Positions 6,045 to 8,221 of a stretch of 8,221 bases of DNA are shown here, piece by piece. Source of the stretch: an uncultured Pseudomonadota bacterium (lineage in GTDB: Bacteria; Pseudomonadota; Gammaproteobacteria; Burkholderiales; Methylophilaceae); contig CAIOPD010000068.1 of assembly GCA_903860085.1 (NCBI GenBank), positions 1 to 8,221 on the forward strand, in the 5' to 3' direction. The translations under genes were made by a program, and so were the position numbers. The stretch's first letter is position 1, and every line of letters starts with the position of its first letter. The notes under the pieces were generated by a model. The model ran no database searches. It saw nothing but the letters and a program-made list of their open reading frames with translations, and had not been told where the DNA came from.

Positions 6045-8221
6045 TGTTAAATATTGAAATTGACGGAAAAGCGCTTGAAGTCGAAAACGGCAGCAGCATT
6101 ATTGATGCGGCAGATAAGCTAGGGATTGCTATACCACGTTTTTGCTACCACCCAAAGTTATCGGTCGCGGCTAACTGCCGTATGTGTCTAGTACAGGTAG
6201 AAAAATTTAATAAACCATTACCAGCTTGTGCTACGCCAGTAGCTGATGGCATGAAGATCTTTACTCGATCTAAAGCGGCCATTGAGGCGCAAAAAAGTGT
6301 GATGGAGTTTTTGCTGATTAACCATCCGCTTGATTGTCCAATCTGCGACCAGGGCGGTGAGTGTGATTTACAAGATGTGGCTGTGGCCTATGGTACGAGT
6401 GGTTCACGTTACACCGAAGAAAAGCGCGTAGTTTTTAATAAAAACATTGGTCCATTAATCAGCACTGATATGACGCGTTGTATTCAATGCACGCGCTGCG
6501 TTCGCTTCTTAAAAGAAGTCGGCGGCATGATGGAGTTGGGTATGGTGGGCCGAGGTGAGCACGCAGAAATTACGGCTTATGTGGATAAGAGCGTTAACTC
6601 TGAGCTCTCAGGTAACATTATTGATTTGTGTCCCGTAGGTGCCCTGACCAGTAAGCCTTATCGTTATTCTGCTCGTAGTTGGGAACTCACACGCAGGCCG
6701 AGCATTGCTCCCCATGATGGTCTTGGTTCGCATATAGAAGTACATGTGAAAGACAATAAAGTCATGCGCGTATTGCCGCGTGATAAAGAAAGTATCAATG
6801 AATGTTGGTTGTCTGACCGTGATCGGTATTCTTACGAAGGTTTAAATAGTCCAGATCGTTTACAAGTGCCGATGATTAAGCATAACGGCAATTGGGTAGA
6901 AACAGATTGGAAAACGGCGCTTGAATTTGCCGCCGGTCAAATTAAAGATATAACCAACGAGTATGGCAGTGAAGCTTTAGGTATTTTGGTTTCTCCTAAT
7001 AGTACGATGGAGGAAGGTTACCTCGCAAAACAGTTAGCCAATGGTTTGAATTGTGGCAATGTCGATTATCGTTTACGTCAGACGGATTTCAGATTAGACG
7101 GCAAACGAGTCGGGACACCATGGATGGGTTGCAACATTCAAGAAATTGAAGAGTTAGATCGAATTTTAGTCATAGGTTCTAATTTACGTAATGAGCATCC
7201 CTTACTAGCACAACGTTTCCGTAAAGCGGTGGCCAATGGTGCACAGTTATCTATTATTAGTCCGTTGGATAATGATCCGTTAATGGACATAGCGCATAAA
7301 GTGATTGTGCGTCCGAATGATATGGTAAATGTATTAGGCCAAGTGCTAAAAGCCATGTCTGGCTTACAGCGGTTATCGCTATGTTTGCCACCATCGCTCA
7401 ATGAATTGTTAGCAGAAATCAAAGTACGTCCTAATACGCAAGCAATGGCTGAGAGTTTAGCTGGGCATGGTGCAGAGGTAGATTTGATTGCCCCTAAAGT
7501 CGGTATTTTCTTAGGCAATATGGCCTTGAGTGATCCGCGCTTTACTGAGATGTATAGTATGGCTGAGGCTATTGGCGGTATTTCTGGCGCTAAAGGTGGC
7601 ATCTTACCTGCAGCGGCTAATAGTACTGGCATGCACTTTATCGGTGTGATGCCTAGCAGCACAGGTATGCATGCGCGTGCAATGCTAGAAGTGCCACGTA
7701 AAGCTTATTTAATTGTCAATATAGAGCCTGAGTTAGATTGTCAACACGCTTCATTAGCTAAGGCTGCAATGCAAAAAGCTGAATGTGTCGTAGCGCTTAC
7801 CGCTTATAAATCAGAGGCTCTTGAGCACGCGGATGTATTGTTACCCATTGCACCGTTTACTGAGACTTCAGGCACCTTTATGAGTATGGAGGGTAGGGTG
7901 CAAAGCTTTACCGCTGCTGCTAAGCCATTAGGCGAGTGCCGTCCTGGTTGGAAAGTGCTAAGGGTATTAGCTAACACGCTAGGTATCCCGGGCTTTGACT
8001 ATGAAACTAGTGAGCAAGTGAAGACGGCAATCTTTGGCGGTGAAAAACCATCGGCTGTGGTTTGGCGTAGTCTTAATAACAACCTTAAACAGCTAGTAGA
8101 GATTCAGGTGAATATCAAGCATGATGGCTTGCAACGTATTGGTGAGGTGCCACAATATAATGCTGACCCATTAGTGCGTCGTTCACCCTCATTACAAAAA
8201 ACAAAATACAACACTAAACCG
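6044..8221 (+). CDS. nuoG: NADH-quinone oxidoreductase subunit G (75 kDa), 3' end outside window
   Basis: NuoG carries the Fe-S relay between NuoF and the connecting module. The frame is open from the ATG at 6044 to the window end: 726 codons, with perhaps 50 or so missing by family length. The N-terminal ferredoxin domain holds the N1b ligands C34, C45, C48 and C62. HPLDCPICDQGGECDLQD gives the His-containing N5 site (H94, C98, C101, C107). CIQCTRC (C146, C149, C152) with C196 in DLCPVGAL forms N4. From about residue 215 onward is a molybdopterin-oxidoreductase-like fold, which holds no metal in complex I. The first three N7 cysteines known in E. coli and Thermus are absent (RRPSIAPHDGLG instead), but a cysteine remains at 254 in NECWLSDRDR. 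The end reads ADPLVRRSPSLQ, typical of the family C-terminal region. The start overlaps the nuoF stop (TAATG), with GGTGGA at 6029-6034 as ribosome site. Confidence 0.97.
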   Translation, partial: MLNIEIDGKALEVENGSSIIDAADKLGIAIPRFCYHPKLSVAANCRMCLVQVEKFNKPLPACATPVADGMKIFTRSKAAIEAQKSVMEFLLINHPLDCPICDQGGECDLQDVAVAYGTSGSRYTEEKRVVFNKNIGPLISTDMTRCIQCTRCVRFLKEVGGMMELGMVGRGEHAEITAYVDKSVNSELSGNIIDLCPVGALTSKPYRYSARSWELTRRPSIAPHDGLGSHIEVHVKDNKVMRVLPRDKESINECWLSDRDRYSYEGLNSPDRLQVPMIKHNGNWVETDWKTALEFAAGQIKDITNEYGSEALGILVSPNSTMEEGYLAKQLANGLNCGNVDYRLRQTDFRLDGKRVGTPWMGCNIQEIEELDRILVIGSNLRNEHPLLAQRFRKAVANGAQLSIISPLDNDPLMDIAHKVIVRPNDMVNVLGQVLKAMSGLQRLSLCLPPSLNELLAEIKVRPNTQAMAESLAGHGAEVDLIAPKVGIFLGNMALSDPRFTEMYSMAEAIGGISGAKGGILPAAANSTGMHFIGVMPSSTGMHARAMLEVPRKAYLIVNIEPELDCQHASLAKAAMQKAECVVALTAYKSEALEHADVLLPIAPFTETSGTFMSMEGRVQSFTAAAKPLGECRPGWKVLRVLANTLGIPGFDYETSEQVKTAIFGGEKPSAVVWRSLNNNLKQLVEIQVNIKHDGLQRIGEVPQYNADPLVRRSPSLQKTKYNTKP

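Noticed and set aside
7138..7662. Long open frame of 174 codons on the - strand
   Set aside because: It lies entirely antisense to nuoG, whose protein sequence is clearly conserved there. Its translation is low-complexity and rich in Ala, Pro and Leu, like no family I know. It is a shadow frame.
1..8221. CRISPR array, insertion sequence or prophage signs
   Set aside because: I found no regularly spaced direct repeats, transposase motifs, terminal repeats or integrase sequences. The coding content is all core respiratory genes plus two membrane proteins.

Overview
The window holds the 5' half of a bacterial respiratory complex I (NADH:quinone oxidoreductase) operon, nuoA-nuoB-nuoC-nuoD-nuoE-nuoF-nuoG, on the + strand. 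A divergent pair of small integral-membrane protein genes lies to its left on the - strand. Separate nuoC and nuoD genes, a NuoG without the N7 cluster, moderate GC (mid-40s by eye) and protein sequences of betaproteobacterial type suggest a betaproteobacterium. Something close to the Methylophilaceae (Methylotenera-like methylotrophs) is my best guess from remembered sequences, not from a search.

Layout. Positions 1-490 (-) hold the N-terminal 163 residues of a DUF1345-family membrane protein, cut by the window edge. Positions 524-1039 (-) hold a complete UPF0114/YqhA-family membrane protein, 33 nt upstream of the DUF1345 gene in its own direction, so the two are probably cotranscribed. A 388-nt AT-rich divergent intergenic region (1040-1427) carries a near-consensus FNR/Anr-type box (1153-1166) and a spaced inverted repeat (1328-1337/1367-1376). 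The nuo genes then run to the right edge: nuoA has a GTG start, nuoB follows after 100 nt, nuoC after 33 nt, and nuoD to nuoG are packed with overlaps or 2-nt gaps. NuoG is open at the window end, with 726 codons present.

How the genes work together. NuoE, NuoF and NuoG form the NADH-oxidising module: FMN and cluster N3 in NuoF, N1a in NuoE, and N1b, N4 and N5 in NuoG. NuoB, NuoC and NuoD form the connecting module that takes electrons to cluster N2 and the quinone site. NuoA is the first membrane-arm subunit, at the quinone-site junction. The remaining membrane subunits (NuoH to NuoN) would be expected beyond the right edge. All cluster ligands I looked for are present, so these look like intact functional genes.

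This is mostly an ordinary housekeeping locus and I see no convincing undescribed system. The parts most worth a second look are the FNR-like box and inverted repeat in the divergent region, the uncharacterised YqhA-DUF1345 pair beside complex I, and a lone surviving cysteine at the lost N7 site of NuoG.
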